A DNA stretch of 64,000 nt. It comes from Rutpela maculata. Its lineage: Eukaryota > Arthropoda > Insecta > Coleoptera > Cerambycidae. Location: the NCBI GenBank assembly GCA_936432065.2, contig OW386285.2:185318301-185382300 (forward strand), in the 5' to 3' direction. Under the pieces are notes generated by a model. That model ran no database searches. It had not been told where the DNA came from and saw only the letters and a list, made by a program, of their open reading frames with translations. The translations under genes were made by a program, and so were the position numbers. Numbering within the stretch: position 1 is the first letter of the stretch; every line of letters starts with the position of its first letter. This document shows positions 45,923 through 64,000 of this stretch, in pieces.

Positions 45923-46332
45923 ACTTTAATAACATGATATTTGAAATCGCCTACCCCAAAAACCTATAAAACGATATGCCACATCGGAAGTGTAGGTGGG
46001 GGTGGGGGTGGATTAAGTGGACCCTTACCTGCTTGATTTATCAATTTACCCCAAATTTACCACCCAATCCTTCAACGGAATGAGATGAAAATATACTCTA
46101 GTTCCAGATCCCGTTAAAGGACATACGTGTACCAAATTTCAAGTCAATATCTTAAACGATTCCAGAGTAAACGTGCGCACAAAAAAGTTACAGACCGACA
46201 GACGACAGACAGAAATTTTTTTTTTCGCTCAAATTTAAAATCTCGACGTTTCATGACATTCTAAACCTATTTGAAACATAAAAATTTTCAAAAATTTTTT
46301 TGTCGTTACTATACTTCCACTTGATGTGGAAG
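45923..46332 (+). mobile_element. CTTCCACATCCAG family, copy 5 (internal deletion)
   Basis: Has the core GGTGGGGGTGGGGGTGG and the tail, ending CTTGATGTGGAAG. It is the inverted partner of copy 6 around the inner inverted repeat. Confidence 0.65.
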
Positions 46333-46454
46333 AATTATATCAGGCAGAGAACCTCACGAGTGTTCTATAAATTGCAGCGTGGGGAAAAGCTGTTTTCGCA
46401 AGCTACAGGAAGGCATTTTCTATTAGTAGCCCGTCGGGCAGAGCGCGAAAAGCC

Positions 46455-47050
46455 TTCTCTTTCTTGACCTACCCAATACTGAAGTATAACCAGATGGGAC
46501 CTTCACTACTTATTAAAGCATGTTATTTTACATAGGAAATCAAAATTGACGACAGTCTCCATTGGTCGAGACCGAAGATATAAGAAAAAAACTAAAAAAA
46601 AGAAATTTAGAAATTTAAGATTTAATCAAATATAACTTTAGAACTAAAACAGATCAAAATACAATTTTTTTTGGTTTTGACAAATAAACATTGCTTTTTA
46701 ATTTGAAGTATAATTTATTGCAATAATTAAAAAATTAACATAAAAAAACTAGCAAAATTCAAAAAGATAGACAAATCAGCAACATTTTTCTAATTCTTAA
46801 CTCGCCATAACTCGCTTATATAACGAGGTATTCAATTTTTTCTTTCACCAAAAACTGACAAATTTAATAGGCTTCATTTTGTCTCGATTAATGCTGGATC
46901 TAATTTTTTAACTAAAAGCGCTACAGCCCTCGAAACACAACGAAGCACAGTACGGCGACGAAGACGCGAGACTTCCTTTCCCGCCCCCGCTACTTTCTCG
47001 GCCCATCAAGAAACGTATCGGCTGTTGGCCTCATTATTGTCTGGGTAAAT
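46455..47050. repeat. Inner inverted repeat, left arm
   Basis: Recurs inverted at 49370-49950 (for example GTCTCCATTGGTCGAGAC against GTCTCGACCAATGGAGAG). The pair frames a 2.3-kb interior with weak reading frames and copy 6 of the CTTCC family, so it may be the TIR pair of a transposon. Confidence 0.65.
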
Positions 47051-47104
47051 ATTAATAAGTATATACTATTTTACTTACATGTAAGCTATTACAGTTTATG
47101 TATA

Positions 47105-48117
47105 TTGTAGATTCATTTTTATCAATGGAGAAAAACTACATGTTGTTTTACGAAACTGCTGAAAGCAGTGAAAATCTAATGGTAAAAAACCAACTGTTAC
47201 TGGCATCAGGTGTATTATTAATTGTGCAAATGAAAGAAAATATGCAATTTCATTAAAATTTTTATAAAACAAAGTGGTGGCACTTATTTACACACCCTTC
47301 GATACCGATTTCATTATTCTTGTCTGACATCTTTTTGAAATAAATAACATTAGCAAAGATAATACGTATTGTCTCTGATATTAGTAACGCGATAAAAAAA
47401 TGCAAGTGAGCCTTCATGTAGTTATAATAAAGAAAAAAAATCAGTTGAAAATAAAATGGCATTGTCTGATTTGTGGAAAATCCAGAAAAATGAAAAATAA
47501 ATTAAGAACATCTTTAAGTACCAGTTTGTACAGGAACGGGTGCGGAAACTAGAAAAAAAAATTATATTAAAGCTGCAGTGTCGCATTGTGATACAGAAAT
47601 ACAAGGCAGGTTACACATTTATTCAGATTTATTTGGGCTAATGGAAATTATCATAAAATTTATTATGCAAAATATATTAGCAAAAAAAATTAAATATGTA
47701 CAAACTAAACAACTGAAAGAACAAAATGAATTTAAAGTAGCGTTAAATATTTTATTTAAGGAGGTTTATCTTGCTGTTTTGCAAAAAAGAATTCTTAACT
47801 CTAATATTTCTAAAAACACGCCTTAATGATATATTTGAAGAAATGACGAAAGAAGAATTAGATTATTATAGCAGTGGAAATATAAGAAAGATATTAGAAA
47901 AGCATTTAAGCAAACAAAGTGTTTTGTGAACACAAAGAAAATACAACAACAGTTCATTCAAGTGATAATAAAGCTAAAAGGATTTTTTTTGTCAGTCACA
48001 AGTGAATCAGGTGAAGAAAACTTGGTTCATGAGAATGAATTGACAATTCCTGATAAAGCTGCCGGTATCTTAAGAGAAGCTGGATGTTTTAAAACTATAA
48101 AAAAACACGACTACTAA
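47105..48117 (+). pseudogene. Decayed gene-like frames inside the inner inverted repeat
   Basis: A piece near 47205 reads IRCIINCANERKYAISLKF, which could be the start of a THAP-like finger. Frames at 47578-47826 (HIYSDLFGLMEIIIKFIMQ) and 47926-48117 (ENELTIPDKAAGILREAG) follow. I do not recognise the family. Position between the inverted arms suggests the remains of that element's own protein. Confidence 0.35.
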
Positions 48118-48469
48118 TCTGAATGAACATAAATGTAAACAAGAAGTTTCAGATTTGTTATAAACATTTATGTCGTGGATACTAAATATGTCAGGACAGA
48201 CAAATTTGATTTAAACGTTATTTCTATAGTAATGGAATTTATATTAATACTTATGGGAAAAACAAACAATCAGCTTAGGCCATTTTTTTAATCCTTTACA
48301 TATCACTACATGTGTTTCGTGCCGTCAGAAGAAAAATAACTTAATGATATGCTTTATTCTTTTGGCTATGGTTATTCCTACGATGAAATACGTACATTTT
48401 TATTGTATTTAGCTAGTCACGTATTAGTAAAAACTGTAAGTAAAAACTTTACTAGCTGGCATGATTTTA

Positions 48470-49155
48470 CTTCCACATCCAGTGGAAGTAACGACAAGTA
48501 ACGACAAAAAAATTTTTAAAAATTTTTATTGTTCAAATAGGCTTAGAATGTCATGAAACGTCGATATTTCAAGTTGGAGCGAAAACAAAATTTCTGTTTG
48601 TCTGTCGGTTTGTCGGTCTGTAACTTTTTTTGTGCGCACGTTTACTCTGGAACCGTTTGAGATATTGACTTGAAATTTGGTACACATATGTAGTTTAACA
48701 AGATCTAGAACTAGATTATATTTTCATCTTGTTTCGTCGAAGGGTTGGGGGGTAAATTGGGGTAAATTTGGAGTAAATAGGTAAATCAAGCAGATAAGAG
48801 TTCATAAAATTGATATTTAGTATAGACAAGAGAAGCTAAGGTCTCAAAAAAAAATTTGGCATTAGCCACCCCCATTACCACCCCCACCCATTATTAAAGG
48901 GGATGAAAAAAAAATGTGATTTAGTGTGTGTACAAGAACTAGAAACCTCAAAATATTTTTTACTTTATCCACCCCCCCACTCCCACCCCCTGTCACCACC
49001 CCCACCCCACTACCACTACCGATGTGGGGTATCGTTTTATGGGTTTTTGGGGTAGAGGATTTCAAATATTATATTATTAAAGTTCCATAAACAATTATTT
49101 CCAGATACAAAATTTTTTCGTTGTGTGACTTGGATAGAAAATCCGGATATGGAAG
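48470..49155 (-). mobile_element. CTTCCACATCCAG family, copy 6 (inverted)
   Basis: 686 bp between TA dinucleotides in opposite orientation to copies 1-5. The shared flank appears as GTGATTCCTTGGGCAGCGGT at 49158-49177. Confidence 0.75.
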
Positions 49156-49369
49156 TAGTGATTCCTTGGGCAGCGGTTTTTACAATGATATATCTGAAAA
49201 TCAGTTATATCTGTCTGATACCTACCTATTATTTTCACTTTATTAATGCACCACCCACGTAGTACGACACCATATATAGCAGATTATTACAACTAATATC
49301 ATATTATTCAATTTGATTTGTTAATTTTATCATCTTACAATAAAGGAAGATAATTCTAAAGCTCTTGTT

Positions 49370-49950
49370 ACGGCCGCTGATTGTAGCCTTGCGCGATTTA
49401 TGGTGAACGCGGGATGTACCGGGAACGAGTGGGGAAGCCTCGCGACTCCGTTGCCGTAGCGCGCTTCGTTGTGTTTAAAAGGCTGTACCGCTTTTATTTA
49501 CAGAGCTAGACCCACCATTAATTGAGACAAAATGAAGTCTATGAAATTTGGCAGTTTTTGGTGAATAAAACATTCGAATAGCTCAATACATAAGCGAGTT
49601 ACAATGAGTTAGACCTTTCAAAAAAATTGACAATTTGTGTACCATCTAAATCAACGTCAATTTTTTAATGTTAAAGTTATTATTTTTGTAATAAATTATA
49701 CATCAAATTAAAGAGAATCGTTTGTACTATAAAACTAAAAAAAATATATAATTTTATCTTTTTTCGTTTGAAAGTTATTCGTGGTTGAATTTGAATTTTG
49801 TTATTTTCATTTTTTTTTGTTTTTTTCTTGTAACTTCAGTCTCGACCAATGGAGAGTGTCGTCAAAAGTGATTTCCTATGTAAAAAAACCTGCTGAATAA
49901 AATGAAATAGGTTTTATTTGGTTATACCTCGGTATTGGGTTAGTGAACGA
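49370..49950. repeat. Inner inverted repeat, right arm
   Basis: Inverse of 46455-47050. Contains the GC-richer block GTAGCGCGCTTCGTTGTGTT corresponding to AACACAACGAAGCACAGTAC on the other side. Confidence 0.65.
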
Positions 49951-50034
49951 TAGAGCCAGCCATCCGACGTACTATAGATGAATGTGTCTGAAACAATAAT
50001 TTAAAAAGCCTAGTGAAACGCACTAACTAATGGC

Positions 50035-50755
50035 ATGTGCAATGTTAAAGAATCTTAGTGCACGGGATATATTTACTTGAAGGCAATTAAAATCAATCAT
50101 TAAATAAAAAAGTCAACTCTAAATATTTACTATAAAACACCATGTAAGGTTCACTTTTAGTCTGGCTACAGCTAAAAAAAAGTTTGAATGATGTTTTGTT
50201 GAAATATATGTTCGATATTTTTAATAGCAATATTGAGTAAGAAATAAAAAGATAATTACATATTTTCATGTTTCTAGCAGTTTTTGCAGATAAATGCTTT
50301 TTATTCTATTTTTACAATTCCATATAAACTGTCGAAATTCCAATCCGATAGAAAATTCTGCATAAGAATCTGGTTTTTGATTTAGTCGACGCTTCCTTAT
50401 CCATTTCGGGACAGGAATTCCCAAACTACAGCATGATCCATTTCCTCTACGCTTTCCATGAAAGATTAGTTTTTGGTATAATTAAAAACAGATCTCAGGT
50501 TACCCATAATGTTTAAACTTATTTCCTTAGATCTAGAAAAAATCTTTCTTTTCAAGTATTTCACCCAAAAGATGTAAAACACTATTTAGAAACCGGACTT
50601 GAAAATAACGTCGATATTATGAAAATACAATAAATAATAATTAAATTTTCGGTAAGTTTAAAATAAGATTGTCAAATAAATATAAATTATGTAATTTTTT
50701 TATTTGCACAGTTGAACGTATTATGGGAAATCCATTAAGTCCTTAAAAATTTCTT
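50035..50755. repeat. Right arm of the large inverted repeat
   Basis: Inverse of 40905-41645, with small indels. Confidence 0.75.
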
Positions 50756-52780
50756 TGCATCACAGCGTTATCTATATTTTAATTTTTAGAGAGATCATTT
50801 TTACTAAAAACTGAAGTCATTTATATATTCTGGTGAATACTTCTTACAGAATTCAAATATCTCTTTTAATTATCAATAAAATGGCACCAGGAGTTTTAAG
50901 TAAGACACCTTTATATATTTACCTAAAACTTCTTCTTTATTTCCATAGATAATTTTGTATCAATATAAGTAACATATGGCACCTTGTAGTAAAAGTTAAT
51001 GTTTTAAATTAACTTGTACGATTTTTTGTCAACAATTTACGTTTCAGTGAATAATAAAATAAACAACCATAATGGGGTGGTGATGTTTATATTTCGAATA
51101 CTTGACCAATACCTCCTCCTCAGTGACAATATCTAAACGAATAATACGTAAGAAATAGAAATACATCAAGTTTCTATAGCGAACACCTCTAAACATTGTG
51201 TCGTAAGTCTTTATTTTTTTAGTTATGTGCACCGCTTCTAAAAATTTGAAAAAAATCGACAATAAACTACTCATAGCAGTACATTTTTGGTAAAAAGTTA
51301 GTGAACGCGAATCATTATTTTCATGAATAAATAATTAGTTTAATATATTTTTCTTTCATTCGAAAGGGGCCATAAAATCACCACATTCCTTTCCCTCGGA
51401 TGTATTTAAATTACATCCACGTTCACAATTAGTTTTGCAATAATTAACTTGCAGGGATAAAAAATGAGTACGAAAAATTATATTTATTAGGTACATAGGT
51501 TACTAGTGGCAACAGAGGGCTAAAACTCGAGGAAAATATTTATTTTCCTATTGTAGATCTACTGACACTGAATTAGGTCCAAAGCTTCTAAGGCCATTTC
51601 ACTTTGCTTATTCTGCTACACCATTTTGAATAAATCATGAAGTTTAGAACCATTTAGAAAACTTGGATAATTTTCAAAGTGAAGTTAAATTAAATTAAAG
51701 AAAAAAGTATTTCCTGTACAGATATTAAATATAGAGATATAAACCTACAATTTGAGTCTAAAAACCTCTACAATCGTGTCTGATCCTAGAAATTATACCA
51801 ACTTTCTTGATTTTCATTCTTTTTAGATTAAGGAGCAAGAAAATAATATTTTCAAAATTTGACTACATATAATATTTTGGGTTTAAAGGAATAAGTTGTT
51901 TTTTTTCTTAGTATTGAGGTAAAATTTCATTATTTTGACATCGGATTTAAACAGATTGATGGATAACTATGTTTATAACTTTTACCCGAATATTTTTTTT
52001 GTCTTTTCTTCAAAATTTTCTTGATTGTAAAAAAGTAAGCAGAGGATATTTTTATTCTTCAGTCTAGGTACTTTTTCAGATTCATTAAGTCTAGCGATAA
52101 AAAAAAACCAGCAACCACCTCAAAAAAGGCCAAAACGCGTCAGTAATTTGGTCTTCTTCTCATCTCTGGCGCTTACTCTATAGGAAATGAGGTATTAGTG
52201 AGAAATAAAAAAATAAATGTTTTTATGGTTTTTCAATATCTACATAAGAACATGGCTTTCTAATATTTTGCAATTTCGAATTATGTGGAGAAATTCAGAT
52301 TCGGAAGCGGGAGAGAATTTTACGTGATGACCCACACATTTTTAAATATTCTAAGCAGTACCCAACTCAGCACACTGTAATCCTTTACCCGATGCATTTC
52401 TTAAAAGCATTTAATAAATGCTCATTCTGGCGTTGTTCGCGACGTTGCCAATATTTGGAGGTAACAACGTATAGCCTATCATCAAAAAAGTACTATATAT
52501 AGGCGGAGGTAGCATCGCACTGACTGTTATACAAACGAAATCGATAGCAGCGCCACTGATATACAGTGGAACTAAAAATTTAAATTGCCGGGTATAAACG
52601 TGACTTTGTGACCTCCACACAAAAATTTCAATATAGCCTTCTGATACCATCTACAAGCTTATAAAGTTGAAAACAAGGCAAAACGTTGTCACCTCCGAAA
52701 TCGGAGGTAGCAGCGTTATATATGAGGTGACAACGATTAGCCAGTATCTACTTTGGATGTGGCACCGTACTCTGCATACG

Positions 52781-52781
<1 letters not shown>
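50756..52781. other. Unassigned AT-rich stretch
   Basis: No gene recognised. 52440-52740 has several copies of GGAGGTARCARCG-like motifs and a hairpin GTCACCTCCGA/TCGGAGGTAGC near 52691-52713. Frames here have no domains. Confidence 0.4.
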
Positions 52782-59642
<6,861 letters not shown>

Positions 59643-60106
59643 AAACATCCGGTTCGGCGACCTGATCCGCCCCTATAAACCACGCCCCCCCAAATATTTT
59701 ATGGAGGGAAAATATTTTTTAGGGCCGAATTATAGTACTTTTTTTTTTAAATCGAGTGGCACCAAAATTTTTATCGAAATATTTACCAAATTTAAATGAG
59801 AGAGGAAAATATACTGTTCAAATACATGCATAATCGCGGCAATATATTTTGTTTTATATATGGTTTGGAGACATCACAATATAAATAAATCATCTTATGA
59901 TGTTAAAGATTGCATAGTATAAAAGTAATTCAGTTTTATACAATTTCATCAGGTGTAAAGAAAATAATTGCGAAATTCTTTTAATATTGTGTTTTCAGTG
60001 TCCCAGTGAAAACTTTTACTGGCATAATTTTTAAACTGAGATGAAAATTTTTAGAAACTTTTTCGATATATTGATGATGTGGGTAGATTGGCAGAGTGTT
60101 ATGTAC
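59643..60106. other. Unassigned AT-rich stretch
   Basis: No gene or repeat recognised apart from a short GC-rich piece (CCGCCCCTATAAACCACGCC near 59669). Confidence 0.4.
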
Positions 60107-60517
60107 ACCGAGAAAATTTTTCCACCATCATAGCGAAAAAATAAGCTGTAGTAGCAGAAAACTCTAATAACATAGGCGCCAGTGTAGTACTGTGCTGTAG
60201 CAGGAAATTTTGATTTGCTGGCAGTACTTTACAACCACAGTATACTTATTTCATAAAAAATAACTTTTCTGATCCAGGAAGATAACATTGCTACTATTGT
60301 TAAGGAGCAATTGCTGTTGTTGGCAAAATATATTTCTGTCAGTATAAAATAACTTGCAAGGAATATAAATTGACCTCACTACCACAAAAAAGTGACTTGG
60401 AGTCACTGTAGATTGATTTGGCTATAGTCATAATGTAGTTTACTGTTACTATAAAGTAACTTTGCTGGCATTATAAAATAGTTTTGCTACCCTAGTAAGA
60501 TTTTTATTGCCATTATA

Positions 60518-60788
60518 CAGGATGTTTCAGGATTAACCGGTCAAATTGTAAATTTGGAATAGGTATTTCTAAATATGAAAAATATTTCCTATGGAGGTAT
60601 AATAGGTATCCGAAAATGCCTCAAGAAGGAGTTATACCATTTCAAAATTTTTAGCTGCCATTTTTGTGGTATAATTCTTCAACGTTGAATTTCTGAACAT
60701 ACCTTCATACATAAATAAAGGATTTTTTTTCATATTTTGAGATGTCCCATCCAAATTTAAAATTTGATGGTTAATCCTGAAAAGCCTG
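60518..60788. mobile_element. 271-bp Tc1/mariner-like MITE
   Basis: Inverted ends CAGG(A/C)T(G/T)TTTCAGGATTAACC are flanked by TA on both sides (60516-60517 and 60789-60790). TA duplication and CAGG ends fit Tc1/mariner. Non-coding. Confidence 0.75.
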
Positions 60789-60982
60789 TACAAGGTCTTC
60801 TAAATTAAATAGACAAAATTAGCTAGGTGCATGATTCATTTTTTCAGGACAAAGAAAAAGTGGTTTTATAAACACATAAACGTTTTTTAATGACCGGGTC
60901 GTTTATTTCAAAATAGATTGCTGTATATAATGCAAAAAAATAAATAAAACCAGTTTAACATTTATTAACCTATAGGCACCTA

Positions 60983-61524
60983 CTGAAAATGCAACTCTAT
61001 ATGTCAGTGATTTCTACAACAAAAGAAAAGAAATGCTTTTTGAAACAACATTTTGATAAATAAATAATATGTAATTGAAGAGTTTCCGGTAGAAGGGGGC
61101 TAAGTGCCGAAAGTAAAATTTCTAAGTTATTGCGATCAAAAATTTCTACATACCACCTACTAATATGCAGAAAGCGGTTAGTTGCCAATAAAAGAAGCTG
61201 TTTAAATTTTACTTTTGGCACTTAGTCTCTTTCTACTGGATGCTCCTCAATTATACTAAAAATTTTTCCAAAGGACGAATAAACATTGCCAGATGAAAAT
61301 TGAAAATTCTTGACAGAAAATAAATAAATGAAATCAGTTTCACGTTTCTTAACGTAATCATACTGATACATAATTATTTGCATTTCGTGTAATTATAACG
61401 TACGTATCATAAATTTTCAAATCTCGAAAGAAAATGCAACTCTCTATGTCAGTGATTTCCACAAGAAAGGAAAATAAATGCTCATTAAAACTTTTTGAAA
61501 CAACATTTTGATAAATAAATGTCA
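60983..61524 (+). repeat. Direct repeat pair, 60983-61070 and 61431-61524
   Basis: Both copies contain AATGCAACTCTMTATGTCAG and TTTTTGAAACAACATTTTGA. The similarity resumes after a hairpin insertion in the first copy (TACTARAAATTTTKCCAAAG), so a roughly 450-bp tandem duplication is likely. Confidence 0.7.
61083..61240. mobile_element. 158-bp hairpin MITE
   Basis: Ends pair over about 36 bp (CCGGTAGAAGGGGGCTAAGT with ACTTAGTCTCTTTCTACTGG). It interrupts the first copy of the direct repeat above. Confidence 0.7.
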
Positions 61525-62290
61525 TTTTCATACTAGAAATTTTGCCAAAGCACGGATAACGATAACTACAACTCGAAAATAAGTGGAATCGAAAGGCTTT
61601 GCACCACTAATCAGTAATCACTAATCGCAAAATATATCTTCACCACTAATTAATACATAATTTGTGTACAAGGCACACGACAAGTACCCAAAGATTGGCA
61701 CGTATACCGCACCACACCACGTGGCACGTACTATAGGTATGCTACTCTGGTCAGTAGTGGCCCCAATACAAATATGATTGTATTGTGAGGAATGAGAGAA
61801 TAATGCAATAATGAGATTCTTCTTCCAGCCCGCGCAGCATAACCAACGAAAACAATAAGAAGACTAAATTAGAATTTCACTCTTATGAAGAGAACCGAGT
61901 CTACTTTCGCAAAGCGCATGCGTTAGCTCAATTTTTAAAAGAATTCTCTTTTGTACCAGCTAAGTTTTTTTTAGGAACAATAATAAAGTTTTCAACTGCA
62001 GTTAAAATATTTATACAAAATTTGACTTTCTCAAGTAACAAAGTACATTCCAATGGTAGTTAGGAATTATTTAGTGATTGTAAATTAAAGTTTTATGAAA
62101 TATTTTATTGTGTTACAATATAGACTATTTATTATTCCAGCAAAAAATGTTTCTGTTACTGTGAAGTGCCGCAGCATACCGATTTTTTTAACTGCAACAT
62201 AGAGTGTTTACTGTTCTAAAAAAAATATATGTTCTAATAGCAAAAAAAGTGGTAGCAAAGATTTTCTTTAGGCTAATTTTCTCGGTGTAG

Positions 62291-62879
62291 CATGTTGTTT
62301 CACCTTATCAGTCGCAGCTACCCCAATCTTAAAATCTTAAATGGTCAAATACCATAAGTAGGTTGGAAATATTAAGTAACTGTGAATATAACATCTATTT
62401 TCAACTATTGTGTAGTAGGCGAGTCTGTCTGGGATTTTTCCCAAAAATTTTCTATACCATTTGAGTTAGCCACGGATTCTTATAGGAAAAATTCTGCTAA
62501 ACAAGAATTTTTTATGAAAAATTTTCCAAAACTGCGAGCTTCATGGTCAAATAATTGTTTAAACAAAATTTTTTTCGTTTTTATTTAATAAAATGAAAAT
62601 GGTTTGACGGATCCGAAAAAATCTTGATTCAATCGAAAGATATTTTCAATACGCATCGTTTGGCACCAGGCACAACTCATTTTGTCAACCCGTTCATTTG
62701 TTATAGCCAAAATAAATTTCTTAATTAACAAATTGACTACTACTAAACAGCCAATCAAATCGAGATATTTTTGAAATCCTTAATCTCTATTGGTTACGTA
62801 CTGATTGTATTCATTTTGTTCAGCACGAAAGAAAACAGCTAATATTATGTCTGATATACCTATATAAATAAAGCGCCAT
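62291..62879. other. Unassigned stretch
   Basis: The frame 62382-62588 shows no domain I recognise. Nothing else is visible. Confidence 0.4.
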
Positions 62880-63306
62880 TTTGATTTTCGGTCGGCCAAA
62901 CTGGCCAAAACAAATACCCCAAGCAAACTAATTTCTCAAATATTTAAATAATACCTAATTATTGTTAGTGGCTGTATAAAATATTTTAGTGTCTGCATTC
63001 CAGACTACAAAAAGTGAGTACAAACGAATTAAAAGTATAACATAACCTATTAAACTTTATGTTATGATTGATGATTTAATTAGATATTAATGTCATGTTT
63101 GAAACCACGAAAATTTAATACGATTTTTTATACTTTCAGAATGCCAAAGGAAGCTAAAAAAACGAGGATCACAATCGCTGAGAAACCTACGAAATAAAAT
63201 TAATTTGGCTCAAGAATTGAATACCTACCTACCTACTGTAGTTAGCTTGGAGAGAAAAATTGAATCATTGTCAAATTTGACAATAAACCTGATAAAATTG
63301 AATTGA
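62880..63306 (+). other. Possible small two-exon transcript
   Basis: A donor-like AAAAA/GTGAGT (63013-63014) and an acceptor-like TATACTTTCAG (ending 63140) frame a 127-bp intron. The frame after the acceptor is open for about 55 codons (SQSLRNLRNKINLAQELNTY, then LERKIESLSNLTI) and helical-looking. No homology recognised. Confidence 0.2.
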
Positions 63307-64000
63307 TCTTAATTTTTCTCTAAAATATATCTGATGTTTTAAGACAGGTTTATAAAAACTGGCCTTTGTTCTAAGTTGATCGGAAAATAGATACGCGAAC
63401 TTTTCACGCCAATTGGAATTGATTTCTGATCTATTCTGTGGTATTAACCCCTAGGAAAAATTAAACTAAAAATTTTAGGTTAAGTTAGGACCAAGACAGG
63501 ATTACGACTTTTATAAACGGCGTACGGGTAACCTGTACATTTAACTTTTTAGGGAAAAAATTAAGACTAAGTTAGGCTAAGTTAGGACTGGGACTTTCTT
63601 TTTAAACTCACCCTGGAGAATGACGACAAATAACGTACTTGGTTAATAATTTTAAAACCATCTAGCAACCTCACTAGCAACTGATTGTGAATGAAAATAA
63701 GTAAGTAAATATTGTGCTAATAATAATAATAATAATAATAATAATATACATTGGAGAAAATTTGCAGCACTCACTTCACAGATTAGAACTTTATAAATCT
63801 AATCCTTACTATGTCGGTACGGTTCTATAGGTATAATAAATTAGATATAAGCATAAAAAGTTGCTCTTTAAAGAAATTTATACCTCCTGTTAAAAACATG
63901 TTGCTCACTAATTGCCTTTTATAGCATAGATGAAAATTTAGCTTTTTAAATTAAAAAAAATTATTTGAAACTTTTATTGCACTTTTAAAAGAAAGATATG
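63307..64000. other. AT-rich stretch with (TAA)n
   Basis: Apart from a (TAA)10-like run at 63716-63745, I see no gene or repeat. Confidence 0.5.

Larger units (their letters stand above)
60107..62290. mobile_element. TIR element with ACACCGAGAAAAT ends
   Basis: The left end TACACCGAGAAAATTTTT (60106-60123) is mirrored by AATTTTCTCGGTGTA (62275-62289), each starting at a TA. The interior is non-coding and contains repeated TTGCTxxC/AAAATAACTT phrases and two smaller MITEs. Similarity beyond the termini is weak. Confidence 0.5.

Noticed and set aside
46240..46270. GAAACGTC motif (inverse) in the CTTCC repeat family as another hammerhead
   Set aside because: The CTGANGA core and complementary stem I are missing in all copies, so it is not a hammerhead.

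Overview
This window looks like repeat-dominated nuclear DNA from an arthropod, most likely an insect. It is strongly AT-rich, and nearly every coding trace belongs to a eukaryotic mobile element: non-LTR retrotransposons, Gypsy-type LTR elements, and P-like, hAT, piggyBac, Tc1/mariner-like and Spy-like DNA elements. Bacterial-style operons and CRISPR arrays are absent. The only host-gene piece I identify with confidence is the last coding exon of a protein kinase N (Pkn) gene at 31696-31839 (+), ending in the PKN-type tail ADWC. The species cannot be named from the sequence.

Layout. 1-4872: a broken non-LTR element on the minus strand, split by two TIR elements (291-944, 3617-4441) and carrying a hammerhead-like fold at 2581-2630. 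5721-7615: pieces of two plus-strand LINEs. 7852-16903: a nearly full-length but dead Gypsy element on the minus strand with 5-bp target duplications. A TG..CA segment sits in its 3' LTR, a tRNA-derived SINE in its gag, and a P-like element (8-bp duplication) between gag and pol; the P-like element in turn holds a palindromic hAT MITE with its own 8-bp duplication. 17160-22010: a LINE split by a TIR element that encodes a broken 'GCDTTS'/CXC-type protein and itself contains a 1.8-kb palindrome inserted cleanly between AAA and TTT with no duplication (Spy-like). 22050-25690: two more decayed Gypsy-type elements. 25727-29567: a piggyBac-like remnant with TTAA ends and two nested insertions. 29700-31900: a LINE tail, a MITE and the Pkn exon. 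31921-39150: long (TA)n tracts, a LINE ORF1 fragment, an LTR, and an array of degenerate hairpin-centred repeats. 40905-50755: a nested set of inverted repeats holding six copies of a CTTCCACATCCAG-bounded family. 52782-59642: a 362-bp tandem satellite in two head-to-head blocks bordered by (TA)n. 60107-62290: a TIR element with smaller MITEs inside.

The most interesting system is the 362-bp satellite. Every full unit contains a type I hammerhead ribozyme: a CUGAUGA core, a GAAC/GUUC stem II, GAAA, and a self-complementary ACCGGU stem III followed by the cleavage-site C. A long interrupted stem I closes the structure. I count 18 core copies (7 on the minus strand in the left block, 11 on the plus strand in the right block), with the 32-nt core unchanged by eye. 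The rest of the unit also has several self-complementary arms. Together this resembles the Penelope-type and retrozyme-type hammerhead repeats known from animals. A second, more diverged hammerhead-like fold at 2581-2630 suggests that an autonomous Penelope-like source has existed in this genome.

A second possible RNA-structure signal is the 37180-38690 array, where the stems of successive repeats differ in sequence but stay self-complementary between conserved flanks.
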